Shown here: positions 11,371 through 26,705 of the stretch, one piece after another
Position numbering within the stretch: the first letter of the stretch is position 1
Layout: every line of letters starts with the position of its first letter
NCBI GenBank assembly: GCA_029783825.1
Contig: JAREIK010014525.1
Coordinates: forward strand, 1-64,000
Length of the DNA: 64,000 nt
Direction: 5' to 3'
DNA from: Sapria himalayana
Lineage: Eukaryota; Streptophyta; Magnoliopsida; Malpighiales; Rafflesiaceae
Program-made: the position numbers and the translations under genes
The notes under the pieces: generated by a model
The model's input: only the letters and a program-made list of their open reading frames with translations
The model's database searches: none
What the model was told of the DNA's origin: nothing

Positions 11371-13770
11371 TTATCTGTTTATCTATCTAACTATCTAACA
11401 GTCTATCAGTTTATCAATCTATCAGTTTAATAGGCTATCTTTGTATTAATTTATTTATCTATCTTTCTATTTTTAAATCTATTTGTCTTTCTATTTCTCT
11501 GTCCATCTCTCTCTCTATCTATTTACCTATATGTCTATCTATTTATCAGTCTGTCTGACTATTTATCAAATAGTCTCTCTGATTATTTGTCAAATTTTCT
11601 ATATTTCTATCAATCTAATTTTTATATGTTTATTTGTTTATCTATCTATCTATTTATATATCTATCTATCAACTATCTAACTATCGATCTACCAATCTAC
11701 CTAACTTTCTATTTTTTTATTAGTCAATTAGTGTATCTATCTATCTGACTAACTATATACATGTTTATGTGTATACCTATCTATTTTTTATCATTCTATA
11801 TATCTGTCTATCTATCTATCTATATAACTATTTATCTATTTATCTATCTACATGACTAACTATTAATCTATCTATTTGTATATATGTCAATCTCTCAATC
11901 TCTCTATATGCCATTTAGTTATCAGTCTATAAGTCAATGTGTTTATCTATCTATTTAATTTTCTATGTGTTTATCTCTCTTAATGTCTATCTATCAACCT
12001 ATCTATCTATCTATCGATCTGTCTGCCCATATATCTTTCTATATATCTATTTGTCGATCAATCAGACAATCTCTTTACTTGTCTATCTATCTATCAATTA
12101 ATATATCTATCTGTATACCTATTTGTCAATTATATATATGTATTTTTATTTATCTATTAATTTGTGTATATATCTATATATCTATCTATTAATCTATATA
12201 ATTGTCTAAATATCTATCATTATATCTATCTATCTGTCTAACTAACTAATTGACTTTCTATCTATTAGTAAATGAGTCAATCCATATATATATATATATA
12301 TATATATCCATCTGTAAATCTCTATATCTATCTATTTGTTTATCTATCTATCTATCTATATGTCAATCTATCTATATATTTTTCGATCTATCTTTATATC
12401 TATCAATTAGTCTATCAGTCTATAAGTCTATGTGTCTATCTATCTATCTATCTATCTAAAAGTTAATATATATATATTTGTCTAGCTATTTATATGTCTA
12501 TCTTTTTATCTATATATCTGTATATCTATCTATCTTTCTATCTATATATCTAACTTTCTATTTATCTATTTGTATATCTGTCTATGAATATTTTTGTCAA
12601 TCTATCAATCTATCAATCTATGAATATATTTATATATTTATCTTTCTACATAACTAATTCAGTAACTAAATAATAATCTATTAGTCTATCTATCTACCTA
12701 TTTATCTTTCTGCCTAACTATTTAAATATCTTTTATATTTAACAGTCTATTAGTCAATCAATCTATCTATCTATCTATCTGTCTATCTAACTATCTACTT
12801 ATTTATATATTTATCTATCTATTTATTTATCTATTTGTTTATCTATCTTTATGTCTATCTGTCTATCTATTAACCTATGTATCTATCTAAATATCTATCT
12901 ATCTATCTGAATATCTATATAATTATATATCTTTCTTTCTAGTAAATGGCTTTTTGTCTATATATTTATCGACATATCTTTTAATTTATATATGTGTCTA
13001 TATGTCTATATGTATACCTTTTTCATTGTCTATCTATCTATGTATTTAATTTTCTATCTATCAATTTATCTATGTGTCTATTTATTAAACTAAGTCACTA
13101 CTTATTAGTCTATTAGACTAATTCTCTATCTATCTATTTATTTATCTATTTATGTGTCTATGTGTCTATATATCTATCTATCTATCTATTTGTCTATCTT
13201 TTTATAATATGTTTGTCTGTCTATCTATCTATCTATATGTGTAACTATTTGTTTGTCTATTTGTGTCTTTGTCTATCAGTCAATGTTTTTATGTGTCTAT
13301 CTATCTATCAATTTTCCTATCTATGTATCAATCTATATATCTATATATTTTTCTGCCTACCTATCTTTCCTATCTTTTTGTATATCTACATATCTATCTG
13401 TATATCTATCTGTGTATTTATATATCTATCAATCTATCAATATGTTGATCTATATATATGTCTATTTGACTATCTATCTATTAATCTATTTTACTATCTA
13501 TCTATTAATCTATTTTACTATCTATCTGTCTATCTATCAATATGTCTATCTATCTATATGTCTATCAGCATATCTATCTATTTATCTATCAAATTGTCTG
13601 TCTGCCTGTCTATCTATCTATTTTTTTGTATATCTATATATCTATCCAACTATCTGTCTATCTATCCATCTATCTATCTTTCCTTCTATCTATCTATCTA
13701 TCTATCTATGAATTTGAATATATACCTATCTGGTTATCTATCTATCTATCTTTGAGTATATGTATCTATT

Positions 13771-13774
<4 letters not shown>

Positions 13775-13808
<34 letters not shown>
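13775..13808 (+). repeat. TA dinucleotide run
   Basis: Pure alternating TA for about 34 bp within the TATC array. Similar runs occur at 14,411-14,437, 19,262-19,290 and 20,320-20,346. They are likely slippage products of TATA-containing variants. Confidence 0.8.
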
Positions 13809-13809
<1 letters not shown>

Positions 13810-14406
13810 ATCTATCTATATCTCTATCTATCTATCTACCAGTCTATATATCTATTTATTTGTCTATCTATCTATCTATCTATTGGTATATTTTATTCTT
13901 AGTTTATTTGTGTATAGAGCTATCAGTCTTTCTGTCTATCTACCCATATATCTATCTATCTAACTATCTATCTATCTATCTATCTATCTCTCTATCTATT
14001 TATCTATCAATCTATCTATCAATATATCGTTCAATCTATCGATCAATTTGTCTATAAATCTATCTATGAATATTTTTATCAATCTGTCTATCAATCTATT
14101 TCTTTATATAATTATTAATTTATCTAACCATCTACCTATCTTTCTATCTAATAATCTATGTATCTATCTATATATCTATTTATTTATTAATCTGTCTATC
14201 AATATCTGAATCTATCTATCTATCTATCTCTTAATCTATCTGTCTATTAATTTGTCTATCTATCTCTAATCTATATATATATCTATTTATATTTCTTTCT
14301 TTATATTAGTCTAACTATCTATCTTTCTTTATATCCGTCTATATATCTATTGATCTTTATATCTATCTATATATATGTCTATCTATCTATATGATTTCTG
14401 TTAATC

Positions 14407-14437
<31 letters not shown>

Positions 14438-17400
14438 CTATTTGTCTGTCAATCTATTTGTCTATGTATTTATCTATGTGTCAATCTATTAATGTATGCT
14501 TTTGTCTAACTATCTATTTATCTATCTATATATCTACCTATCTATCTATATATCTATCTATCTATTAATCTATCTTTCTATCTATATATCTATTTATCTT
14601 TTTGTCTGTCTATCTATAAATCTATCTATATATCTCTCTACCTGCCTATTTATTTGTCTATCAATCTCTCTATCTATATATCTATCTATTTTTATATCTA
14701 TCTATCTATCTGTCTGTCTGTCAATCTATTTGTCTATCTGTTTATCTTTCTATATATGTATCTTTTAATCTATCAATCTAAGTTGCTATCTATTGATTTA
14801 TCAACCTGTTTGTCAAATAATATGTCTATCTATCTATCTATCTATCTATCAATCTATCTGTTTAGACACCTATCTATCTACATCTCTATCTATCTATTTA
14901 TCTATTTATCTTTATATATGTCTATTTATCTTTTTATCAATCTGTATATATATCTGTCTATCAATCTGTCGATCAATTTGTCTATCAATCATTCTATTAA
15001 TCTATTTTCATTTTGTCTATCAAACTAAATATTAGTCTGCTATCAATCTAACTATTTATCTGTCTGACTATCTGTATATCAATTTGCCTTTCTATCTATC
15101 AATTTGTCTATCAATTTGTGTATCTATATGTTTTTATACATATGTATCTTTATGTAATTCTATCATTCGATCTTTCTATCTATCTATCTTTTTGTTTATC
15201 TATCTATTTATCAATCATTCTATCTTTTTATCTAGAAATCTGACACTCAATCTATCTATCAATATGTATATCAATCTATCAATCAATCTATCTATCTATC
15301 TATCCATATATCAATTTATATATCAAACAATCATTCTATCTGGCTATATATTTATAGATTAATCTTTCAAAATATCTATCTATCAATATATTTATTTATC
15401 TATTTATATTTCTATCATTCTATTTGTATGTCTGTCTATCTTTCTATTTTCCTATCTTACAATATTTCTATCTATCTATATATCTATATAACTATACGTC
15501 TATCTATCATTTTATGTATCTATCAATCTATGTATCTATGTATATATATGTCTATCTATCTATCTCTCTATTTACCATCTATCTATATGTCTATCTATCT
15601 ATGTATCAATGTTTTTATCAATCTATCTATCAATATTCCTATTATTCTTTTTATTAAAATATCTAGCTATCTGTCTATCTATATGTCTATCTATCTATCT
15701 ATTTGTCTATTTATATGTATATGTATCTGTATATCTTTCTGCCTATCTATCTATCAATTTATCTAGTCTATCTATCTCTCTATCTATCTATATGTCTATA
15801 TATCTATCTTTATATCTATTTTTCTATCTATCTATCTATTTATCTATGTAATAATCTATCTATCTATCTGTTTATCTATTTTATCCTTATATCTATCTAT
15901 CTATCTCTCAAATTATTTGTCTATCAATCTATCTAATCTATCTCTCTATCTATCTATGAATCTGTCTATCAATCTAATAATAAATTTTTTATCAATCTTT
16001 AAATCAATCTATTTATCAATATCTCCATCATTCTATCTATAAATGTGTCTATCAATCAATATATCTATTTGTCTATTTTTTATATATCAATCTATGTATC
16101 TATTTATCTATCTATCTATCTATCTATTTTTTTTAATATCTTTAGTCTATTTATTTGTCTATCTGTCAGTCTAACTATTTGTCTATTTGTCATTCTATAT
16201 TTTTCTATATTTGTTGGTCTATTTTTTTTTGTTTAGTGTGTCTATCTATCTATTTGTATATCTACTTGCATATCTCTTTATCAATCTATCTCTTTCTCTA
16301 TCTGTCTATCTATCTTTATTTCTATCTATCTATCTATCTATATAATTGTCTATCTAACTATCTATGAATCTATCTATATATCATTCTACCTATTTTTCAA
16401 TCTATCTAACTATTTGCCTATCTATCTATCAATCTATCTTTTTATCTATCTATCTATCTATCTATTTATCAATATGTCTATCAATCTATCTATCTATTTA
16501 TCTTTCTATCAATCAATCTATCTCTCAATCAATTAATCTTTTAGTCTATCTTTCTGTCTATCTATCTATTTTTCTTTCAGTTTATCTATATGAATGTTTG
16601 TTTGTTTGTCTATCTATAATTTTATCTATCTCTCTATCTATCTACTTGTTTATCTCTTTATCTATCTTCATATCTATCTATCTTTCTTTCTAATTATGTA
16701 TCTATATGTCTATCTTTTTAATCAATCTATCTATCTCTCTATAATCTTTCGATCGATCTATCTATTTATCGATTTATCTATCTATCTATAATTTTATCTT
16801 TCTTTCAATCCATCTAAAAAGTGTCTTTAAATCTGTCTATGAATTTGTCTATCAATATATCTATCAATCTTTCATTTTATCTATCTATCTATCTATCTAT
16901 ATATCTACCTATTTATCTAATTATATATATATATATATCTATCAATCAATTAGTTAATCTATCTACCTATAATTCTGGGTGTCTGTCTTTGTGTCTATTT
17001 ATAAATTTATTTGTCTATAAATCTATCTATTTGTCTGTCTTTTTATCTATATGTCTACTTGTTTGTTTGGTTGTTTGTGTGTCTATCTATCTATCTTTCT
17101 TTCTATCTGTATATCTGCTTGTCTATCTATTTATATATATTTATCTATTTGTCTAATAATTTTTAAATCTATCTGTCTATCTATTAATCTATATATATAT
17201 ATATATATATTATTTAATTATTTATTTATATATATTTATATTTATATTTGTCTATAATTCTATGTAACTTTCAATCCATCTATAATTCTATTTGTCTGTC
17301 TATCTATCTATCTGACTATCTATCTATCTATATGAATATATTTTTGTCTATCTATCTATATATCAATTTATATATCTTTCTATCTATCTAAATATTTTCG

Positions 17401-19258
17401 TGTAGTTTTATATCTATCTATCAATCTATTTGACTGTCTATTTTTATATCTATATGTCTATCTATCTATATATCTGCATATCTATCTTTTTGTATATCTA
17501 TCTATCTATCTATCTAAATGTCTATCTATCTATGTATATATAGGTCTGTATATCTATCTATCTACCTATCTCTCTATTAGTTTTTCTATCTGTCTATCTA
17601 TTTTGTGCTTATCTATTTTTCTATCTATTTATCTTTCTATCTGTTTGACTATCTATTTTTATATATATCTATCTATATATCTATCATTTTGTCTATCTAT
17701 CTATCAATATGTTTATATATCTATCTATCTATATGTTTATCTATCTTTATACATATAGGACTATATATCTAACTATAATTCTGTGTATCTATTTGTCTAT
17801 CTATCTATCTATTTATGTACCTATCTATTTGCTTTCTATCTAACTATCTATCTACATATCTATCTATCTATAAGTCTAATTTATGTTAATCTATATGTAT
17901 ATCTATACTATATATTTATCTATCTAAATATCTCTATATTTATTTATTTATCTATTTTTCTATATATCTATCTATATATTTGTCTGTCTGTCTACCTATG
18001 TAACTATTTGTGAATCTATCTATTTGTCTATATATCTATCTATCTATTAATTTGTCTATAAAAATATCAATCAATCAAACAATCTATCTATATATATGTG
18101 TATCTATTTGTCAATCTATATATCAATCTATTTCTCAATCTATCTATTTGTCTATTTATATGTCTATATATCTGTCTATCGTACTATCTATCTATCTATC
18201 TTCCTATCAATCTATATATCTGTTTATCTATCTATCTATTTGTCTATCTTTGTCTATCTATTTGTCTATCTATATGTAAAATTATCTATCCGCATCTATG
18301 TCTATCTATCTAAATATCTATCTTTCAATCTTTCTATGAATCTGTCAATCAATTAATCAATCTATATAACTATCAAATTTTCTATCAATCAATATACATG
18401 TCTATCTATCTATCTACCTGTCTATTAATTTATCTATATGTCTATCTATTTGTATATTTATCTGTCTATCAATCAATTAATCTCTCTATATATCTATCTA
18501 TTTATCTATCTATTTATATATCATTATTGCTCTATTTATCTCTCTATCTATGTATCTATCTTTCTTTCTATCTATATTTTTATCAATATGTCTATCTATT
18601 TGTATAATTATGTGTCTATCTATCTGTTTATCTATCTATTTATCAATATTTGTATTTATATGTATTTCAATCTCACTACTAATCTGAGTATGAACCTTTC
18701 TATCTATCAATCATTCTATTTGTCTATCTATCTATCTTTATGTCTATCGATCTACTTTTATTTTTGTTAACTTATTTGTCTATCTATTTGTCTTTGTCTT
18801 TGTCTATCTATTTCTCTATCTATCTATCTATATATCTATCTATCTATTTGTCTATCTATATGTCTATCTATATATCTATCTATCTATCTGTCTATATATC
18901 TATCTATCTATTTGTCTATCTATATGTCTATCTATCTATCTATCAACCTATCTATCTATCTGTCTATCTATCTATCTATCTATTTGTATATCTATCTGTC
19001 AATCAATTTGTCTAACTATGTGCATTTCTATCCATCTATTTTTTGTTTATCTATCTTTGTTTATATTTGTCTATAAATTTGTATATAAATCTATCTATGA
19101 ATCTGTCTATCAATCAATCATTATATCTATCTATATATTTGTCTATCTATCAATCTATCAATATATCTATCAATTTGTCAATCAATCTGTCCATCAATAT
19201 ATATATCTATCTTTCTATCTTTATATCTGTCTATCAATCTATCTGTCTATTTGTCTAT

Positions 19259-19292
<34 letters not shown>

Positions 19293-20315
19293 TTTTATCT
19301 ATCTATGTATCTGTCTATCTTTCTTTCAATCTATCTATCTATCTTTCTAACGATCAATCTATCTTTCTATCTTTCTGTATATTTATTAGTTTATCTATCT
19401 GTCTATCTGTCTTTCTAACAATCTATCTATCTTTTTATCTCTCTATCTTTCTGTATATGTATCTGTTTATCTATCGATCAATCAATCTATCTATCAATAT
19501 AACTATTATTATGTCTATCAATCTGTCTAGCTATATATCTATCTATCTATCTTTATATCAATCTTTCTATCAATGTATCAATCTATATGTCTATCTATAT
19601 ATTTAACTATCTATTTATCTGTCTATCCATCTGTCTATCTATTAGTCTATCTATCAGTCTATCTATCTATCTATATATCAATCAATCATTATATCTATCA
19701 ATATGTCTATCTTTCTATCTATAAATCTATTTATCAAATGGTTTGTATATCGACATATCTATTATTAATCTATATATTTGTATGTATGTATATTTGTCTA
19801 TTTGTCTATTTGTCTATGTATTTGTCTATCTGTCTATCTGTCTACCTGCCATTCTGAATGTCTGCCTGCTTGACTAACTAACTAATTAACTATTAGTATG
19901 TCAACTGTCTGTTTCTCTATCAATCTATTAATCTATCTATCTATCTATTTTTCTATCTATATGTCTATCATTCTTTTTTTTATTAATCAATCTATTTGAC
20001 TATCTATCTCTCTATTTATCGATCTATTTATCAATTAATCAATCAAAAACATCTATTTTTATTTCTATCTATCTTACTAACTATCTATGTATATATCTAT
20101 CTTTATATCTATTTATATATATATATATATATTATATATCTGTCTGTCTATATATCTATCTATTAAACTTTTTGTCTATCTTTCTATCAATCAATCTATC
20201 TATCTATATATCAGTCTATCTATCTACTATATATGTATCTATCTATCTATCTAAAATATGTATATTTATATTTCTATCTATTAGCCTATCCATCTATATA
20301 TCTGTATATCTTCTA

Positions 20316-20348
<33 letters not shown>

Positions 20349-23300
20349 ATATATCTATCTGTCTATCAATCTATCTATATGTATATCAATAGGTCTATCT
20401 ATATGTCTATTAATCTATCAATACTATCTATGAATATGTCTATAAATCTATCTATATATCTAACTATATATTTATCTTTTAATCTATCTATCTAATTATC
20501 AATCTATCTATATAATTATCAATCTATCTATTTGTCTATTAATATGACAATATATATATATATATCTGCCTATTTATCTATCAATCTGTCTTTTTATATG
20601 TCTATTAATCTATCTATAAATATATCTTTCAATCTTCCTATAAATATGTCTATCAATCTATCTATCAATATATCTATATATTTGTTTATAAATCTATCTA
20701 TCAATTTAATTATCAATCTAATCTATCTATCTATCTGACTACCTTTTTGTCTATCTATCTATCTACCTACCTATATCTATCTTTCTAACTACCTATCAAT
20801 TGATATATCTATATGTTTATCTATCTATTTATAGGAATACATATCCATCTATCTATTAGTCTATGTATCTGTCTCTCTATACGTCTATCTATCTATATAT
20901 CTATATGTCTATCTATTTATCTTTCTACCTATTTGTCTATCTTTCTATCTATCAATTTATCTATGTATGTGTCAATTTATCTGTTTAACTATATATCTAT
21001 CTGTATATCTATCATTCTATCAATCTAATTTGTCTAACTATTTGTCTATCTATCTAATGATATATCTTTCTATCTATATCTCTATCTATCTATCTATCTG
21101 ATTATATATCTGTCTAACTATCTAATTATTATTCTTTCTTTAATTATGTCTATTTATTTGTCTATCTATCTTGATAACTATATATCTATCTATCTCTCTA
21201 TCTATCTATCTAACTATATATCAGTCTATCTACCAACCTATCTATTTGATATATATCTATCTCTCTATCTATCTATTTATCTATCTATCAATCTATCTAT
21301 CAATTTATCTACCAATATATCTATCAATCTAATAATCAATCTATATATCAAACTCTCTATCAATAAATCAATCTATTTGTCTATTTATATTGCTAACTAT
21401 CTGCTTATATTTTTATCTATCTGACTATCTATTTATTCGTCTATATATCTATGTATAAATCCATCTATTTATCTATATATCCATCTATCTAATGGTCTAT
21501 TATTCATCTATATATCCATCCATCCATCTATCTATCTATCTATCCTTCTATATATCTATCAAGCTATCTATCTGTCTATCTATCTGTCAATCATTTTGTC
21601 TATCAATGTGTCTATGTATCTATATAACAATCTATCTATATATAGATCTATATATCGATCTATCTCTCTATTTGTCTCTATATCTATCTGTCTCTCTATC
21701 TATCTATCCTTCTATCTATCTATCTTTCAATCTATCTATCTATTTATCAATCTATCTATCTATAAATCTGTTTATATATCTTTCTATCTATCTATCTATC
21801 TATTTGTGTATCTATTTTTGTATATATTTTTCTATCTATCTATCTATTTGTCTATCTATCGATTATATTTGTTTATCTATTTGTCTATCTATCTTACTAG
21901 CTATCTAAATATAATTGTATATCTATCTGATTTTTTATCTATCTATCTGGCTATCTATATGTTTATGTATCTGTCTATCAATCCATCTATCATTCTAAGT
22001 TTTTATCTATCAGTCTATCTATCTATCTATTTGTATATCTATATATCTATCTTTCTATTTATTTGTCTATCTATCTATTTGTCTATCTATCTATTTATCT
22101 GTCTATCTATCTATTTATCTATCTATCTATTTATTTGTCTATCTATCTAAATTTTTGTCTATCTATTTGTCTATCTATCTGTCTATCTATTTTCCTATCT
22201 ATCTGCCTAACTTTTTGTCTATTTATCTATCTATATATCTATATATCTATCTATTTATCTATCTATCTGTTTATTTATCTATCTATTTGTCTGTCTATAA
22301 ATCTATCTATCTTTCTTTCTAACTATATAGATCTATATATTTGTTTATCTATTAACTAACTAACTAACTATATATCTATTTATTTGTCTATCGATCTATA
22401 TATCTATCTGTATATCTATCTATCTATCTGTCTGTCTGTCTATTTATATATCAGTCTATTGATATGACTATCTATTTGTCAATAGATATGTCTTTCTATT
22501 TCTCTATATCTATCTTTCTATCTATCTATTTGTCTATCTATATGTCTATCTATCTCTCTATCTATTTATATATATGTCTATCTATCTATCTATCTATCTA
22601 ACTATCTATATGACTATCTATTATTCAATCAATATATATATATATATATATATCTGTATATATATCTATTTATATGCCTGTTTATATGTTTGCATATATG
22701 TTTAATTATTTATCTATCTATTTGCTAATTTATATGTCAATCTGTCTGTTTAATTTTCTCTCTCTACATGCCTATCTATGTGTATATCTATCTATGTATC
22801 TAACTGTGTGTCTATTTATATATTTGTCTTTCTATCTATCTGTATATCTTTCTATCTTTTCTGTCTGTCTATTTTTCTATCTATCTAGATTCTATCTGTC
22901 TATCTATCTATTTATAAAACAATCTATCTATCTATGTGTATATATATATATACATCTATCTATCTATCTATCTTTTTATAAGCATGTCTATCTATCTATC
23001 TATCTGTTTGCCTATCTATCTGTCTATCTATCTATCTATTTGTCTCTCTATGTATATGTCTGTAAGTCTATATTTGTCTATCTATCTACCTATCTATCTA
23101 TCAGTGTATATATCTGTCTAACTATCTATTTATCTGTATTTCTATCTATTTGTATATCTGTCAGTCTTTCTATTTGTCTATTTGTTTGTTTATCTATTTG
23201 TCTATCTATTTATCTATTTATATATCTATCTTTCTTTATATTACTCTATCAATTTCTATATCTATTTATCTATCTTTGAATCAGTCTATCAATCAATCAA

Positions 23301-24956
23301 TCTATCTGTCTATCAATTTATCTATCTATCTATATATCTAAATATTAATCTATCTATTAATCTTTCATTTAATCTATCTATATGTCTATTTGACTATCTA
23401 TATATTCATCTATATATCTATTTATCTATCCATCCATCCAACTATATATATGTCTATCTCTTTATCTATTTATCTATCTCTCTATCTATAAGTCTATCTA
23501 TCTGTCTGTCAAGCTATCTTTTCTCTATACTCATATCTATCTATCGTTCTATATGTATATCTAATTGTAATCTGTCTATATTCTTGTCTATCTATCAGTC
23601 TATTTATCATTCTATCTATCTTTCTATCGGTCTTTCTATCTATCTTTTTATCTTTTTATCTTTCTATCTGTCTATATGATTATCTATCTCTCTGTATATT
23701 TATATGTATATATGCATATCAATATGTCTGTATATCTATCATAAAATTTGTCTATCTATATATGTCTGTATATCTATCTGTCTATCTATATGTCTATCCA
23801 TCTGTATATATGTCAATCTATCAGTCTATTTATCTATATGTATATCTTTATGTTTATCTGTTTGTCTATCTATTTGCATATCTAACTATCTATATGTCTA
23901 TCTATCTATCTATATGTCTATCTATCTATCTATCACTCTCTCTATCTATTTTTTTGTTTATCTGTCTTTCAATATGTCTATCAATCTATCTTTCATTATG
24001 TCTATCAATCTATCATTCAATATGTCTATTAATCTATCTATTAAATTGTCTATTAATTTGTCTTTCAATCTATTTTCTATATGTCAAACTAATTGTCTAT
24101 CTATTTGTCTATCTATATGTCTAATTATTTGCCTATCTATTAGTCTATCTATTTATCATTCTATCCATCTGTGTGTCTATCGATTTGTCTATGTTTGTGT
24201 CTATATATATGTCTAACTAACTATCCATCTATATATCTATTTGTTAATCAATAAATCTATCTTTTTATCTATCTATCTATTTATTCATCTATCTATCGGT
24301 TTATCTATCTTTCTAACTAACTATCTATCTATCTGTCTATAATATGTCTATTTTTTTTGTGTTTTTGTGACTAACTATCTATATATCTATCTATCATTCG
24401 GTCTGTCTGTCCATTTATATATCTATAATTATTTATCAATCTATCTATCAATCAATCTATCTAACTATCAATCTATCTATCTATCTAAACATCTACTTGT
24501 CTATCTATATGTCTATCTATATGCCTATATATCTGACTATCTGATTATCTATCTATATGTTTATCTATATATCTATATTTCTATTTATCTATCTATCCAA
24601 CTATCTTTCATCTTACTCTATGTATATCTATATTTCTATATATTTATCTATCTATTTATTTGTCTATCTATCTGTCTATCTATTTGTCTATATATGTGTA
24701 TTACGATCTATCTAACAATCTAACAATCTATATATCTATCATGTAATTTGTCTATCGATCAATTTATCTATCTATATGTATAACTATTTGTCTATCTATC
24801 TGTGTATCTATTTTTCTATCAATATGTATAATAATCTATAAATCTATCTATATGTTGATATATTTATCAATCTATCAAAGTATATAATCAATCTATAAAT
24901 TGGTCTATATTTGTTGTCTATCTATCTATTTAATAATCTCTCAATTTATCTGCTTA

Positions 24957-26454
24957 TATATCTATTTTTCAATCTGTCTGTATAATAATCTATCTCTCAA
25001 TTTGTCTATTTGTCTATCTTTTTATCTACCTGTTTGTCTACTTGTGTATTTATCTTTCTATCAATTTGTCTATATATTTGTCTATCTATCTATCTATCTA
25101 TTTATCTGTCTATCTGTTTGTCTATGAATCATTCTATTTATATGTCGATCTATCTATCTATCTCTTTATTTGTGTATCTATTTTTCTATGTATCTATCTA
25201 TCTATATATCAATCCATCTAAAGATCTATCTATCTATATGTCTATTTATCTTTCTATCTATATTTCTTTAATTTGTTTATCTACCTGTCTATCTATCTTT
25301 CTATATGTCTATCTATGTCTATTTATTTGTCTATCTTTCAATCTATATATTTATCTATCTATCTATCTATATATCTTCATTCGATCTAATTGACTATCTA
25401 TCTATCAATCTATCTCTCAATATATATGTATATCTACTTGTCTATCTATATGCCTATCTATCTGTCTTATTATTTTTCTATCTATCTATCTAACTATATA
25501 TCTTTGTATCTATAAGATTTGTCTATCTATTTATCTATCTAAATATTTATCTATTAATCTATCTATCAATCTTTCTTTCTTTCTAACTATGTGTCTATCT
25601 ATCTATCTATCTATCTATGTTTTTATCAATTTGTCTATATGTATGTCTATTTGTATTTCTATTTGTCTAACAACCTATCTTTCTAATCATCTATCTATCT
25701 ATCTATATATATGTCTATCTTTCTTTCTTTCTATCTATTTGTCTATCTATCTGTCTGTCTATCTATCTATCTAATTTCATATCTATCTGTATATCTATCT
25801 ATCTAACTATCTTTCTTTGTTTTTTTCAATATGTCTATCTATAAATCTATTTATCTATTTATCTACTTATATATCTATTTTTCAATCTGTCTGTATAATA
25901 ATCTATCTCTCAATTTGTCTATTTGTCTATCTTTTTATCTACCTATTTGTCTACTTGTGTATTTATCTTTCTATCAATTTGTCTATATATTTGTCTATCT
26001 ATCTATCTATCTATTTATCTGTCTATCTGTTTGTCTATGAATCATTCTATTTATATGTCGATCTATCTATCTATATATCAATCCATCTAAAGATCTATCT
26101 ATCTATATGTCTATTTATCTTTCTATCTATATTTCTTTAATTTGTTTATCTACCTGTCTATCTATCTTTCTATATGTCTATCTATGTCTATTTATTTGTC
26201 TATCTTTCAATCTATATATTTATCTATCTATCTATATATCTTCATTCGATCTAATTGACTATCTATCTATCAATCTATCTCTCAATATATATGTATATCT
26301 ACTTGTCTATCTATATGCCTATCTATCTGTCTTATTATTTTTCTATCTATCTATCTATATATCTTTGTTTCTATAAGATTTGTCTATCTATTTATCTATC
26401 TAAATATTTATCTATTAATCTATCTATCAATCTTTCTTTCTTTCTAACTATGTG

Positions 26455-26487
<33 letters not shown>

Positions 26488-26705
26488 GTTTTTATCATTT
26501 TGTCTATATGTATGTCTATTTGTATTTCTATTTGTCTAACAACCTATCTTTCTAATCATCTATCTATCTATATATATGTCTATCTTTCTTTCTTTCTATC
26601 TATTTGTCTATCTATCTGTCTGTCTATCTATCTATCTAATTTCATATCTATCTGTATATCTATCTATCTAACTATCTTTCTTTGTTTTTTTCAATATGTC
26701 TATCT
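24957..26705 (+). repeat. Recent ~0.87-0.91 kb tandem duplication inside the TATC array
   Basis: A stretch starting near 24,957 (landmark AATCTGTCTGTATAATAATC at 24,971) and ending near 25,835 is repeated from about 25,868 to 26,705 (same landmark at 25,884). The closing landmark CTTTCTTTGTTTTTTTC at about 25,811 recurs at about 26,675. The copies match closely, including many private variants, and differ by small indels such as a ~50-bp gap in the second copy relative to 25,155-25,205. The offset runs from about 913 at the start to about 865 at the end. Such similarity is far above that between other array parts. Confidence 0.85.

Noticed and set aside
13162..13755. Long open frames rich in Ser-Ile-Tyr-Leu (up to 272 codons elsewhere in the arrays), resembling membrane proteins
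   Set aside because: They are the translation of degenerate TATC repeats, open in overlapping frames on one strand only, with no conserved start or domain.
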